Source: Volutella citrinella (lineage: Eukaryota > Ascomycota > Sordariomycetes > Hypocreales > Nectriaceae). Taken from it: a DNA stretch of 64,000 nt. The notes under the pieces are model-generated. The model did not search any database. It saw only the letters and a list, made by a program, of their open reading frames with translations, and had not been told where the DNA came from. Location of the stretch: the NCBI GenBank assembly GCA_034401135.1, contig JAWZSP010000011.1, positions 124,001 to 188,000 of the forward strand, read 5' to 3'. Positions 10,580 to 23,999 of the stretch are shown here, piece by piece (the stretch's first letter is position 1; each line of letters opens with the position of its first letter). The position numbers and the translations under genes are program-made.

Positions 10580-11311
10580 GATGTGTCGACTCGGAAATAT
10601 TCTGCTGGCAAAGAAATGGGAAAAAGCGTGTAGGAAATGTTGGCTTGCGCGATCAGGACGCTTTTCAAGCGCATATTCTTCCACCTCAGCCGGAGCATCA
10701 GCACCCCGGAGCGACCGGTCAAGCGAATAGTGGTGGTGGTCCGTAACGGTCACGACTAGCACCGGAGCTCGGGCTCGGTGTAAGTTACATTTATCTCCCC
10801 ACCATAGCGCTAGCACCGGAGCTCGGGCTCGGTATAAGTTGTATAGCAGAAATTGATCTCCCCACCATAGCGCTAGTGTCTCCACCTCAGTCAGTGTAAG
10901 CCGAGGCCGAGACCCCGAATGCCCGCCCGGGCCCCCACTTTCTGTCTCCTCTCCCGAACGAACAGGGGTAAGAATACTCGCCGGCCTCGCGTCGACTCTG
11001 GTGAGTTCTTATTAGGCTGCCTGGACGTATCCATCCACTCTTCCTTGTTCGACGGATCGGGCTCGGTGCCAAGGATGATCAGACATGCATGCTACCTCTT
11101 TTGATGATCGACCAGAGCTGTGTTGCCTTCTGATCATGGCCAGCCCCGATCTTAAAACGACCGACAGTTCCACGTCATAAGTTAGGTGCAACGCCTCTGA
11201 CAAGGCTGATTCATCTCTTTTTTTTATTTTTATTTTTTGAGTTCTAAAATATTGCCTTAGCAAGGCGCTCTTCGCACCTAAACCTGGTACTGTTCTCCGA
11301 GTTTCACTGGG
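10580..11311. promoter_or_regulatory. Divergent FAD/MFS promoter with tandem repeat and CTCGG pairs
   Basis: A 732-bp gap between divergent genes. Units 10756-10809 and 10810-10872 are a tandem duplication. Each begins CTAGCACCGGAG, carries GCTCGGGCTCGGT and ends with CCCCACCATAGCG; a third unit starts (CTAG) at 10873. A further CGGGCTCGGTGCC lies at 11058-11070, nearer the MFS gene. The doubled CTCGG boxes resemble those upstream of the NmrA-like paralogs. A T-rich tract lies at 11218-11240. Confidence 0.5.
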
Positions 11312-12790
11312 ATGACTGACCTCGACGCTGAAAGGACCCCTGAGGCCAAGGACAACGTCATGACTACCACTGAGGGTTTCCCCGACGGTGGCGTCCAGGC
11401 ATGGCTTACAGTTGCTGGCTCTTCGGCCTGTCTCTTCGTCTCCTTCGGCTGGGTTAATTGCATAGGGGTCTTTCAGGACTATTACCTGGCACACCAGCTC
11501 CGGGCTTACACCGAATCGGAAGTCAGCTGGATCCCTTCTCTGCAAGGCGAGTATTCTCCATTGATTTCCCACATCCTACTTGCTAAATGTGACCCGCAGT
11601 CTTTTTTATGTTATGCGGAGGTCCCTTTGTAGGCAAGCTCTTTGATGACTACGGACCCCGCCATCTCTTATCTGCCGGTGCAATTCTCCACGTCCTCGGC
11701 TTAATGATGGCGAGCATTTCAAAAACCTACTATCAGATTCTACTCAGTCAGGCTGTCTGCTCTGCCATTGGGGCTTCGATGGTTTTCTACCCGGCAATAT
11801 CTTCCGTAAGTTGACGATTCCAGAAGACGTTGTCCACGTTACTGATTGATTGCGCCTTGTAGGTATCAACCTGGTTCTCACAGAAGCGCGGTATCGCCCT
11901 CGGCATTGTGGCTGCCGGATCATCTCTAGGCGGAATCATATTTCCTATCATCGTCATTCGTCTCATCCCGCAACTCGGATTCGCCTGGGCGATGCGTGTT
12001 TGCGCCTTTGTCATATTGGCGCTGCTCACCTTCGCAAACTTCACAGTGAAATCTCGCATCAAGCCAACGAAGCGCCCATTCAGCCCCACAGCTTTCCTTA
12101 GACCTCTTAAGGAGCCTGTATTTTTGCTCTTGACCTCAGCCGTTTTCTTCTTCTTTTGTGAGTGTGTCCACTTGGAACTGTTGGCGGATAACCTGACGGG
12201 AATAGGGGGAATGTTCATACCTTTCACGTTCATCGTCGTCGCCGCACGGAAGCACGGCATGTCCCCGCGACTGGCCAACTATCTGGTGCCGATTCTCAAT
12301 GCTGGAAGGTCAGTCCCCAGCCTTGTCACTATGGCAGGGAGGCTTTTGCTAATTATGAACTAGTGTAATTGGACGGACCATTCCCAACGCCGTCGCTGAT
12401 AAGGTTGGCCCCTTCAACGTGATGGTAGGAATGAGCTTTTTCACAACTATTCTTATTCTAGTACTGTGGCTGCTTGCGACAGGAAATGCAACCATTATTC
12501 TCTTCGCCGCGCTTTTCGGCATCGGTTCTGGTGCAGGTATCGGCCTGACTCCAGTGCTTTGCGCGCATATAGCACCAGTAAAGGAAGTCGGGACCTTCAC
12601 AGGCACTGTCTTCGCATTTGCATCACTCGCAGCGTTGACTGGCTCCCCAATCGGAGGCCAGCTTATATCTCTAGATAATGATTCATTTCGGTATACCACA
12701 ATATTTGCTGGCGTTAGCTGCGTTATAGGTACGGTTCTCTTTATACTCTGCAGGATTACTCTCCGGGGAGTAAGAATGGCTAGGATTTAA
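11312..12790 (+). CDS. MFS transporter, monocarboxylate-porter-like
   Basis: Five exons (11312-11546, 11600-11805, 11863-12157, 12206-12308, 12364-12790) give 421 aa of mostly hydrophobic helices. The hydrophilic N-terminus runs into [14 protein letters not shown] and the first helix. Other hallmarks of the fungal monocarboxylate transporter-like family are [45 protein letters not shown] and SVIGRTIPN. About 12 membrane segments are expected; the substrate is unknown (organic acids or a cluster product). Introns 2-4 are GT-AG. Intron 1 (11547-11599) reads CAAG|GCGAGT...GCAG, a GC-AG intron: only this junction restores the family sequence LQVFFML. The gene shares a promoter with the FAD oxidoreductase. 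Confidence 0.9.
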
Positions 12791-13390
12791 GTCGCAATCT
12801 GCCTAGCGGAGCATAAAAGCTTTACCTTGTAGTCAGCAGGGAGGTCTCCTCTTTTGCAGACTTCGCCTAACGATACGATTCTGCGTGATACCATTCCGCA
12901 ATATAGGGATAAAGGAGGAGATAGGCAGGTGCAATATTTACTTTAATTAGAAAGGTTGTAAATATGTTTCTATTAACGGACCGAGTTTAAAGAATAATGC
13001 CAAGATGGTCCTATTAATGAAAACCCATGAGCTTGATTGTTGTAAGGAAGAAGACTAAACCTCTAAAGTGGCTGGTGATCAATGCGCTGGCCGTATGTAG
13101 TAGACAGGCAATCTAGCTGCGAAAAGCAAGGCACTCTCTGCTGCATTTAATAGGGGCTGACAGTAGGTTATAGTAGACCCCACTAACCTCGTCGACGGTT
13201 GAAAGGTTCAAATCCCCCGGATTCTGCGTCGAGACACCTTAGTTAACCGCAGCTTATTCCCTGTAATAAAGTAAGGCTGCGTGTAGCTGACATCGCGCTG
13301 CCGATCGTGGAATAGGATGCTGAGCCTATTATAGCAGAATTCGGGTATACTTAAGTCTAGAAAGCGCCAGGCTGCCTTATTTATAACATC
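12791..13390. other. Transition into the AT-rich block, no gene
   Basis: Composition drifts from normal to AT-rich. No coding frame, RNA gene or clear transposon end was recognised. Confidence 0.4.
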
Positions 13391-16230
13391 CGAGCCTGTC
13401 TTCTACTTTATACTTTTAAGAGCTACCTGCTAGATATTTTACTAAAAGAGCTTAATAATAATTAAGTATAAATACTTAAGCTATAACTTTTTAATTATTA
13501 TACTTTCTATTATTAAGAAGTAGCTTACTTAGCTTTATACTTACTATATTTATATATATATATTATATATATTTTTAAGTATTTACTACTACTACTTATA
13601 GTTCTATTATAATAGATTATTATTTATAATAAGTTAGTATATAGTAAAAGGATTATATTAGTAGTATATAATAGTTAAGCTAGATTAGTAATTAAGCGTT
13701 TAGGTTAGTAGCTTAAAAAGGATAGGTTTACTTAGTACTTTAAGTTAATAAGAATTTTCTTCTTTTTTAATTTTTTTTTATTTAAGAACTTCTTTCGTTT
13801 TATTTAATTAGACTAATAGTTAATTTAGATTTTATTTATTTTATAAGGTTCTCTTACTAAAAGTTATATAATTTTTCGCTTTTTACTTAAGGTTAGTTAC
13901 TTTATAATAGGTTTCTATAAAAGATATTAATAATTACTAATATTTATTTAGGCCTGTTATTCTTATTAATAAATTAGTTACTTATTTTTATATAAAACTG
14001 CTAGATATTTTAATTAAACTTATTAAATAGTTATTAATTAAAGCTATAAGAGTTAGATATTTTTTATATATTTAATTTTTTTTATTATATTATAGTCTTT
14101 TTAATACCTTTCTTTTATATATATATATACTAAGTTGACTTCTACTTATTATTTTATAATATATTTTTACTATTAATAAAGGATAAGTTATAACTAAAGT
14201 ATAGTTTATAAAAAGTTATAATTATAATAATAGTTTTTAAAAATAAGTATTTTAGCTTTATTTATAACTTAATTTATTTAAAATAAAAGTAATACTAATT
14301 AATACTTACTTAAAAAAATTATATTATAGTAAAAAAGAGTATAAAAAAGTAAGGCTGCTTTATTAAGTTATTAAATAAAGTGCTATATAAGTCTTTAAGT
14401 TATTTTATAAAAAGGTCTGACTTAAATAGCTTTATAATATATTATATTAATATAAGTAATATACAGTTTTTAGTATAAATACTATAAATAAACTAATAAT
14501 TTAAATACTTTTTAATAATAACTAAGTTATTTATATTAATAAGGATATTATAGTAAATATATAGCTTATTAAGTTAGTATATATACTATACTTATAATTA
14601 ATATATATAAATCCTTTTTATTAAGTTATACTAATTATAAAAGTATAATAAGTTAAGTAATATACTTTTAATATATTAGTTTTAAAAAGAATATTATTTA
14701 GTTATATTAAAAAGCACTTTAATAAAGTTATAAAACTAGCTATATATAAGCCTACTTTTTAATTTTTAGCTTTTTAATTAAAGTATTATTATTATTTTTT
14801 AAGTATTATATAATATAATATAATAAATAAATTATTTTTATAATTAGAGCTTTATAACTCTTAATATCTTTTTTTATATACTATTAATTTTAAATATAAC
14901 TTTATTATAACTAGTAATATTATAGCTTATTTAAATAGTAATAATATTATAATAAGATATAATTTTATAATTCTTTTTTTATAAATATAGTCTACTAGCT
15001 AATATTAATATAAATTAAGTTAAGTAATAAATACTTTTTATTAATAGTTTAATCTTATTATTAGTACTACTATTTAAATATAATATCTAGTCTTAGTTAT
15101 ATTTATATTAGTTTAATATTTTTTATAATTATATATAGCTATATACTACTAAACTTTTAATATAATACTACTCTTTTTTAGATTTAGTTTTATAATACTT
15201 TAAAATACTTAGCTTATAATAAAATATAGAAGTACTTATATAATATCTTCTTAATTTTAGCACTTAGCTAACTCTTTTTTTTTTAACTATATTTAGCTTA
15301 TTTTTAATCTCTTTTTATTTTATTTTTTATATTATATATACTATTAGTACCTTTTAAAATATATTATAATTTAAAGTAATAATAGTATATATTTTTAAAA
15401 TTTATTATAAAATATTATTATTATTTATAACAGCCTATATTATTAATATAATTACCTTTTTATATTAATATATAAATATATCTTAAAAAATTATTATCTA
15501 ATTATAATTATATACTTAAAGTAATAGTTTAGTATATTATATAGTAACTGCACTTTTATATAATCTAGCTCTTATACTAACTCTAGTATTAAGATATTAA
15601 AATATATATTCTTAACTTAGTTTAAAATAATATATACTTAAGTATACTATTATAGTCTTATTTATATTATTATAAATAAAGTAAAGAAGTTATAAAAGCT
15701 ATTAATATTAAAAGTTAACTATATTAAGCCTTAGTTACTCTGCTTTTTTTACTTATTATTATAATATAAATATAAATAGAAGTATAATAATAACTTTCTA
15801 TCTTTTATAATCCTTTTTATAACCTTTTTATAAGCTTTACTATATTAAGTTAAGTCTATTTTTATTACTTTATTATAATATACTAGCTATAAAAAGTTAT
15901 ATATTAAATTAAGAATAATAAATAAGTAAGCCTTACTTAAATCTTTTAATAATAATACCTAGCTTTTTATCTTTTTAATTATATTATTAAGTAAGATATA
16001 TTATAAAGTTTTATTTTATAATTCTATTACTTTATCTAGCTATAACTAGTATTTTTTTTATACTCTTTTTAAATATATTTTATATTATTAATCTATTTTT
16101 AAAAAAAAAAGTATTATAAAGTCTTTTAGTTTTAAGTTTTTTATTATAGTAATATTATCCTTATTACTAATACTTTTACTTTTAAAATAGTTTTTAGTTT
16201 TTTTTTTTATAATAATAAAAAGTATAGTTT
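13391..16230. repeat. RIP-degraded repeat of unknown class (left of nested gypsy elements)
   Basis: Extremely AT-rich, TpA-dominated sequence with stop codons in every frame and almost no ATG. It is not part of the Ty3/gypsy copies, whose LTR begins at 16231 after target duplication AGTTT (16226-16230). The matching right flank is 35835-36930, so the two may be halves of one older repeat. I could not recognise protein motifs reliably. Confidence 0.6.
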
Positions 16231-16497
16231 TATTATAAACTACTAGGCTGCTATATTTAATAATTAAGTAATTAGAATCTAAAAAAGTAAAGGAAAATAC
16301 TAAATCTAGTTTTAAACTTATTAAATTTAGTAAATTATAAGTTATATCTAAAAGTAAATATAATAATAAGAGATAGATAATATATATATATAGTTTATTA
16401 TCTATTTTATCCTTTTATATATTAAATCTAGCTAAATATATTATAAATTTATTATATAATATATAACTTAAAGAGATCTAGGCTAAAATATATAATA
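16231..16497 (-). repeat. 3' LTR of the older gypsy element
   Basis: A 267-bp LTR, reversed. It starts TATTATAAAC (RIP form of the TG...CA ends) and ends TATATAATA, followed by the AGTGC next to the former polypurine tract. It is homologous to the LTRs at 20960, 30106, 34781, 35568 and 61062. Confidence 0.88.
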
Positions 16498-19400
16498 AGT
16501 GCTTTTTATATAAATAAATTTAACTACTATTCTTAGCAGTCTAAAATATAAATAAAACTATTATATAAAGTAGTAAAACTATCTAAATCTATATATATTT
16601 TATAAGTTATATAAAATATAAAACATTCTTTATTATTACTCTTTTTAATCTTTTATAATAATTATTAAATTAAAGTCTTATAAAGCTGAATTTATTATCT
16701 TTTATATTAAAGCTTATTTTATTATTAGAGATATTAATAAGAGCTAGCTTTAACTCTATTTTTTTTTACTTCTTAATTAGAATTAATATAATTATAACTA
16801 AAAAGAGCCACTTCTTTACTTAAACCTTATTAAATATTTATAGACTCTTTATAAATACCTTTTTTATAATAGCTATTAATTTTAAATAAGTAAGAGTTAG
16901 TTTTTTAATATTAAGCTTTATATTTAAGATATTATTATAAACTGAGATAATTATATCTTTATATTTACTAATTTTCTTAGTATATTTAATAAAGGTCTTA
17001 TAAGTCTGAGTTATATTATTAATTATTTTAGTAAATTCTATATTAAAAGCTTTAAATCTATTTATAATTTTAAGGAATTTTAAAAATACTGCCTTTTTAA
17101 TACTTTTTATAATATTAATAAGTTTATTTTTTTTATAAAAGTTTATAAAAAAGTCTTTAAATTTTTTATAAAAGTTTTTAGTTTTTTTAATAGCTTTATA
17201 AACTAAGGTTATTATAATATTAATAATAATATTATTAATAAAAAGTACTAAGTATTTACTAAATCTCTTAGTATTAAAAGAGTTAGTATAGATCTTTATT
17301 AGTCTAGATATACTTATAATAGCTAAGTTTTTAATAATAGTACTATTAATTACTTTATAAGAATTATTAAATCTAATAATAAGAACTTAAGTATAGATAG
17401 GCAGCCTAGTTTATTAGTAAACTTTTTTATTATATTTCTTAATACTTATATTATTAAAGTAAGTAGTTATAGCTTTTTTTTTAAAAATCTTTAGGTTATA
17501 TACTAGCTTACTATTAAAAAGGGTTTTATTAATTTTTAATTTAATATAGAGCTTATTAATTTCTTTAATAACTTTATTATAAAATAATATAAGCTTATTA
17601 ATTTATACTTAAGTATAACTAGATTACTTATATTTAAGCTTAAATTCTTTATTAATAATCTATATTACTTACTTTTTAATTTATAATTTAAGGCTTAAGC
17701 TTAGCTTACTTTTAAAATATTTAGTTTTAATAGATTTAGTACCTAACTTATTAATTTAATAGTCTTTATTAATAGAAATACTTAGAGTATAGTATATATT
17801 TTTAGTATTCTTTCTATATAAGTTTTTATTAATTAATTTAATAGTTTTACTTAAAGCTTTAAAAGATTTAACTTAAGTAAGTTTAAGTTTATATAATTTT
17901 AAGAATTAATTTTTTATACTAAATTCTTTTAATTAAAAAATATTATTAAGTAAGTTATTAATATTTTCAGCTATATTATTAAATATAATAAATTACAAGC
18001 TTATTACTTTATTTTAATTTAAAATAAAGTTTTATTAAAAGCCTATAAGATTTATTATAAAAAGTATAAATTTTATTTTAGTAGTTATTAAGCTTAATAT
18101 AGGAAATAAAGGCGCTTTATAAGAAATAAAAATATAATATTAAAAATAAAAATATAAATATTAAATAGTTTTATATTTAAAAATATAGTAATAAAAGTAA
18201 TAGTATAGTATTAGATTTAAATTAAGTCTTTTTAATATAAAGATATAAAAAGAATAGTTTTAGATATTTTTAGTAATATAGTTAATATTATTATATATAT
18301 AGTAGCTAGCTTATTTATTAGCTTAATAAGTCTACTATTTAATAAATTTAGTTATTACTTATTAAATTTATTTTATAAGCTTAATAATTACTATATTTTA
18401 GACTAATTATAATAATATATTTAATTTAAAAAAATAGTATTTTTAATATAAAGAATAGTATTTTTAATATAAAAAATAATAATTTATATAAAAATATTAA
18501 TATAAAAAGAAATAGATAAAAAGAGTCTTTTTATATTATTTTTAATAAGATTTTTAATTTAATAATTAGAATTTAATTATTTTCTATCTTTTTATATATA
18601 TTTATTATATTTATAGTTTTTTTAATATAAATAGCTTTTCTTTTAAAAATTCTATTACTTAGTTTATTAAATTCTATTTAAAATATCTATTTACTATTTT
18701 AAATATATATCTTTTAAATTTAACTTTAAAAAGGAATCTATTCTAGCTATTATTATATCCTATATATTTAATAAGAAAATATTTTTTTAGCTTCTTTTTA
18801 TATTAAGTTAATTTTAATTTAATAATCCTTTCTACTTTTTATTTATTTTTATTATTACTTTTATTTAATTTAATTAGTAAAAATAGTAGAGTTATATATA
18901 AAAAAGAGTTTTTACTTTAATATAGCTTTTATAAATATACTATATTAGTAATTAAATATATTTACTAATAGAATAATATATCTAGTTTAAATACTTATAG
19001 ATATACTTATTAAAGTACTTTAAATAGTTTAGTTTTAATTTATAACTATTTTTAAATAATTTACTTTATAAATAGTATCCTTTATAAAGTCTAAGATATA
19101 TAATATTACTTTTACTAATCTTAACTAGCTTATACTTACTATTATACTAAATTTTAAAATATATAATAATAGTATTAATAAGAAATTCTATTTCTTATTA
19201 ATAGACTTTTTATAAAGTTTCCCTTATTTTTTTTATTACTTTATTACTAACTTTATTAAAAATATTAAAAAAGTTAATAATTTTTATTAATTTAAAGTTA
19301 TATATTACTTTATTTAATAAGTATCTTAGAGTTTTAAAGTATATATTATTAAAGTTAAATTATAAAGTAAGTAAAAGATCTATTTAAAGTATATTTAGAT

Positions 19401-20959
19401 TTATAATAGTATAATAGTAAATTACTATTTTTATAATTTAGTTTTTTTATTTAAAAATTCTATTAATTTAAGAGTAATAAGTTATAAATATAAAGAATTT
19501 TATACTAAGTCTATAGAATATAGCTTTTTATAAGTTAGATATAAACTTTAAGTCTTAGTGACTAATAATTTATTATAATATACTTTAGTTAAATATTAAT
19601 AAGCTTTAGATAATTATTTTAGCCTATTCTTTAACTATATATAACTTATTACTTAATACTAGGATTATTTTTTTTAAGAAAGTATAAGTTAAAGTATATA
19701 ATATATTAAAAGTAGGGTATCTTAATATTTCTTAGCTAGTTCTTATAGCTAATACTTTTAGTATATTTATAATAAAATTTAATATAATTATATAAAATAG
19801 TTATAAAATAATTATTATAGACTATATTTTTTTAAGTTTTAATTACTTACTTATAGTATTTTCTTTATATTTAGAATAGTAATTAATAAATTTATATACT
19901 AGCTTACTAATTCTATAAAAATAGATATTCTATAAGTCTATTAGTATTTTATAAATTCTAAAATAGTACTTATTATTATATACCTATTTTAAAATAAATT
20001 TAATTATTAGCCTAGGGATATAAAACTATAGTTTTCTTATAATATTAATATAATATAAGAGTCTATTTTAATAAAGCTTAAATAGAGCAAAAGGTAAACC
20101 TTTCTAGCCTTATTATTATTACTTTTAAGTCTGCTATTACTAAATATAGCTTTTAATCTTCTTAAGCTAGGAGTCTTAGCTATACTTTTTTATAATTTAA
20201 AATAGGAATTTAAAAGTAAGTACTATCTTAGTTATAGTATATCTTTTTAAAATTATATAAGATTCTAGCTTACTAAAGTTATTTTTATTTACTTTTTAAT
20301 AATATAGTTCTTTTATTAATAGTCTTAATAATATATCTAGTATTATATTTAGTATACTTAAAATATAAAATATTTTTAAGTTAAATTAAAATAAGTAGTT
20401 TACTATAGCTACTAGCTTTAAGTTAGCCTTATTTAGATTTATTATTATAAGTAAAATATATATTATAATCTTTTTTATTATAATATAGTTAGTAATAATA
20501 TTAACAGAGTTTTAATTAAATTATACTATTTTATATAGTTTTTATATTCCTTATATAATTATAGCTACCTTAGTTTTTATTAAGTTATACTATTTCTCTA
20601 TATTTAATATTAATTTTAATAAAAATAATACTAATTATAGTTTTTTTAAAAAAATATCCTTTTTTAATAAAAAGGTTCTATTCTATTTATAATTAAGTTA
20701 AAAAGTAAATAAGCTGAATCCTTTTTTATATATATTTAGTTTAAAGAAAAGGTATTTATATAAATTATAATATTATAAAAAGTAGTTATTATATAAAAAA
20801 CTCTATAAGTCTTTAAATACTTTTTACTTTTTTAAAATTAGATTAAATTTAATACTTACTATTTTTAGCTTTCTTATTTACTTAGCTTGTCTTAGTTTAA
20901 GAGTATCTTTTTTCTTTCCTTATTATAAGAGCTATATCTTTTAGTCTTAAAGCTATTAG

Positions 20960-21225
20960 TATTATATACCCTAGCCCGGATCCTACTAAGTTATATACTA
21001 TATAATAAATCTATAATATACTTAGCTAGATTTAATATATAAAAGGTAAAAATAGATATCGAACTTTATATATATATTATCTATCTTTTATTATTATACT
21101 TACTTTTAAATATAATTTATAATCTATTAAATTTAATAAGACTAAGACTAGATCTAGTATTTCCTCTACCTTTTTAAATTCTAGTTACTTAATTATTAGA
21201 TATAGCAGCCTAGCAGTCTATAATA
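20960..21225 (+). repeat. 5' LTR of the younger gypsy element
   Basis: 266 bp, from TATTATATACC to TATAATA (RIP forms of TG...CA termini). Confidence 0.9.
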
Positions 21226-23999
21226 AGTAGTAGTAATTACTCTTCTTATTACTATAACTAAGATCTTGATCTAAATAATCTACTATTAATATTACTTATT
21301 AAGATCCTAGATTAAAAAAGCCTAAAATAAATACTATCTTTTTAAATAAGTAAGACAGTTTTTAATTTTAATAGAACTTATATTAAATCACCCTCTTAAT
21401 TTATTAAGATTAAAAACTAAAAGGTTTATAATATAATTTAAGGTTAAAATAAAGAATTAGATTAATAATTAAACCTTTTAAACTCTTTAAGAATTCCTTT
21501 TTTTTATAAAAAGATTCTTTAAATTCTAACTATCTTTAGTAAAATAGTACCTTATAAAAAATATAATTAATAGTATTTAGCACTTATCTTATTATAAAAA
21601 AGATATAAATAAAATATTATAAAAATAAGAATAACTACTTATAACTTCTTTCTCTTATTACTAAAACTTAATTATTAACTTAGATCTTACTAAAATAATA
21701 TAAAAAACAGTTAGAAAGATACTTTAATAAATAAAAGAAAAGTAATTATTACCTTTTACTAAATTCCAGTTCTTATTTACTTCTAAAAAAAATAAAAATA
21801 AGTCTAATTTTAAAAAAACTAGAATTACTATCTAAGAACTAATAATTTTACTAAGTTAATAAGTAAGAATAAATAATCTTAAAAGCTATAAAGCTAGTAT
21901 ATTTTATAGTAACTCTTACTTATACTTTATTAAATTTAGTAAAAGTATAGCTTTTAGCTAGGGTACTAAAACTTTTACTTTAGTAACTACTTTAACTATT
22001 ACTCTACTTAACTAGTTAGCCTTAGGTATAATAATAATAAATCTAATAAAAGATATTAGTAATTCAGATAATATAATAAAAGCTTTAATAAGGTTCTTTA
22101 GATAATTAGAACCTTAGTATATCTTATAATATATTTAAGATCCTAGGATATTAATAAATTATAATTTAGTACCTTAGGATTTAAAGTAACTAATAAAAAA
22201 TTAGTTTATATTACTCTTAGATAATTTATAGCTTTAACTACTAAAAAGTATAAGAATCTAAGTTATATAAAATATAATACTAATACCCTTAGAATAGTAA
22301 TATAACCTTAGTAATTTACTATAGCTGCCTTTATAAATATAGTTAACTAGCTTTTACTAAAAATAAAGATTTAACTAATTATAAAAAAGATCTTACTAAC
22401 TCTTAGTATAATAGCTAGGAATCTTTAACTAAATAAATCTAAAGCTAATTTTAATATAAGTATTATAATAACTAGCTAATCTATATTAAAGATTAACTAT
22501 AGTAATATTATAAAAAGTTATATCTAATAAAGTATAAGTCTAAGATATTAGATTTTTTAATTTTAATCCTAATATTACTAAAGTAAATACTAGAGTTTAC
22601 TATAATAATAAGTAATTAGTTTTTAATAAAGTCAAATCCTAGATATAAGTAGTTAAAACCTACTTATATTAAGTCAACTTAAAAATAAGAACCTCTATTA
22701 CTTATAAGTTATAAACCCTACTAAAAGGTAATACAGTCTTATAATAATAAGAAGAATTAGACTGCTAGGAAAAACTTATTATAATTACTAACTATAAAGT
22801 GCTATTTTAAAGTATATAAAAAGAATTCAGCCTATAAATAAACTAAGTACTAAAAAAATTAAAAAGCTTATAGTTTAGTAAAATAAATATTAAATCAGAT
22901 AAATCTTTTAAGCTATTTATTATAAAAGTCTTTTATAATACTTATATAGTAAGTATAAATAAGGATTACTAACTACTCTTATAATTATAGAACTAAATTA
23001 ACTCTAGGCTATATATAATTAGCTAGTAACTAATAGGATAGGAGACTTATTTTAGATTTATCTAAGAAATAGAAAAAAAGAGATAAGAACTTAAAAAATC
23101 CTTATAAAAAAAATTATAAAGTAGATAAATATATATAGTAAGCTTAGTATAATATAATAAATTCTCTGACTTTTATAAAGATACTGATTATAATTAAAAT
23201 AAAGGATCTAAAAAAAAGAGCGTAAATTAATAAGGATAATAGTACTAAAACTAATACTCTTAAAAAAGAAGTTAGAAAGGCTAAAGGAGATTTTAAACTT
23301 AAAGATATAACTAAAACTTATAACTTTTATAAAGACTAAAACTAAATTAAAAAGTCTGATTTTATAATAATAAGAACTAAAAAGATAACTAATAGAATAA
23401 TAAAAATAAAAAGGAGGATATACTACTATATTAGCTAAAACTAGAGTATTAAGATAATAAGTTAAAATTTCTATACTAATAATAAATATATAAAACTTAT
23501 AATAAATTATAATAAAATAGAGCTAGAGCCTTCTATACTAGAATTATAGTATATATAAAAAGTAACTACTAGTTAAAATAAGAAAGGTATCTATTAAAAA
23601 ATAGCTATATTTTAACTAAGGAAGGCCTAGTAAATAATAAATCTAAGGAGGAAAGTAACTAAGATAAAACAGCTTTTATTAATTTTATAATATATATACC
23701 TAAGCTTCTTTTAAAATAATATAAAGATTTATATCTTAGTATAAAAAAGAAAGTAAGGAAGAGATAAATTATTAAATTTATTAAATAACTAGATATATAT
23801 AATATAATAAAAACCAGATCTAATACTTATCTAAAAGTTAATATCTAATTCTATAATAAAAGCAAACTATATAATATCTATATAAATATAGAAATATCTA
23901 ATATTCTAATAGATAAAATATAGCTAATAGTAAATATAAGAAAGGTTAAAATTAAATCCTAATCTCCTAAAAATATTAAAAGTATAAGCTCGACCTTTT

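Noticed and set aside
10580..10885. N-terminal extension of the FAD oxidoreductase (about 102 residues)
   Set aside because: It is encoded by the tandem promoter repeat (ALWWGD and RARAPVL twice) and lies ahead of a normal start; treated as non-coding.
11012..11572. A 186-aa open frame on the - strand
   Set aside because: It overlaps the first MFS exon in antisense and has no recognisable domain; the + strand transporter explains the sequence.
13160..13250. A tRNA-like GGTTCAAATCC segment
   Set aside because: The would-be T-arm cannot pair and no acceptor or anticodon stem is present.
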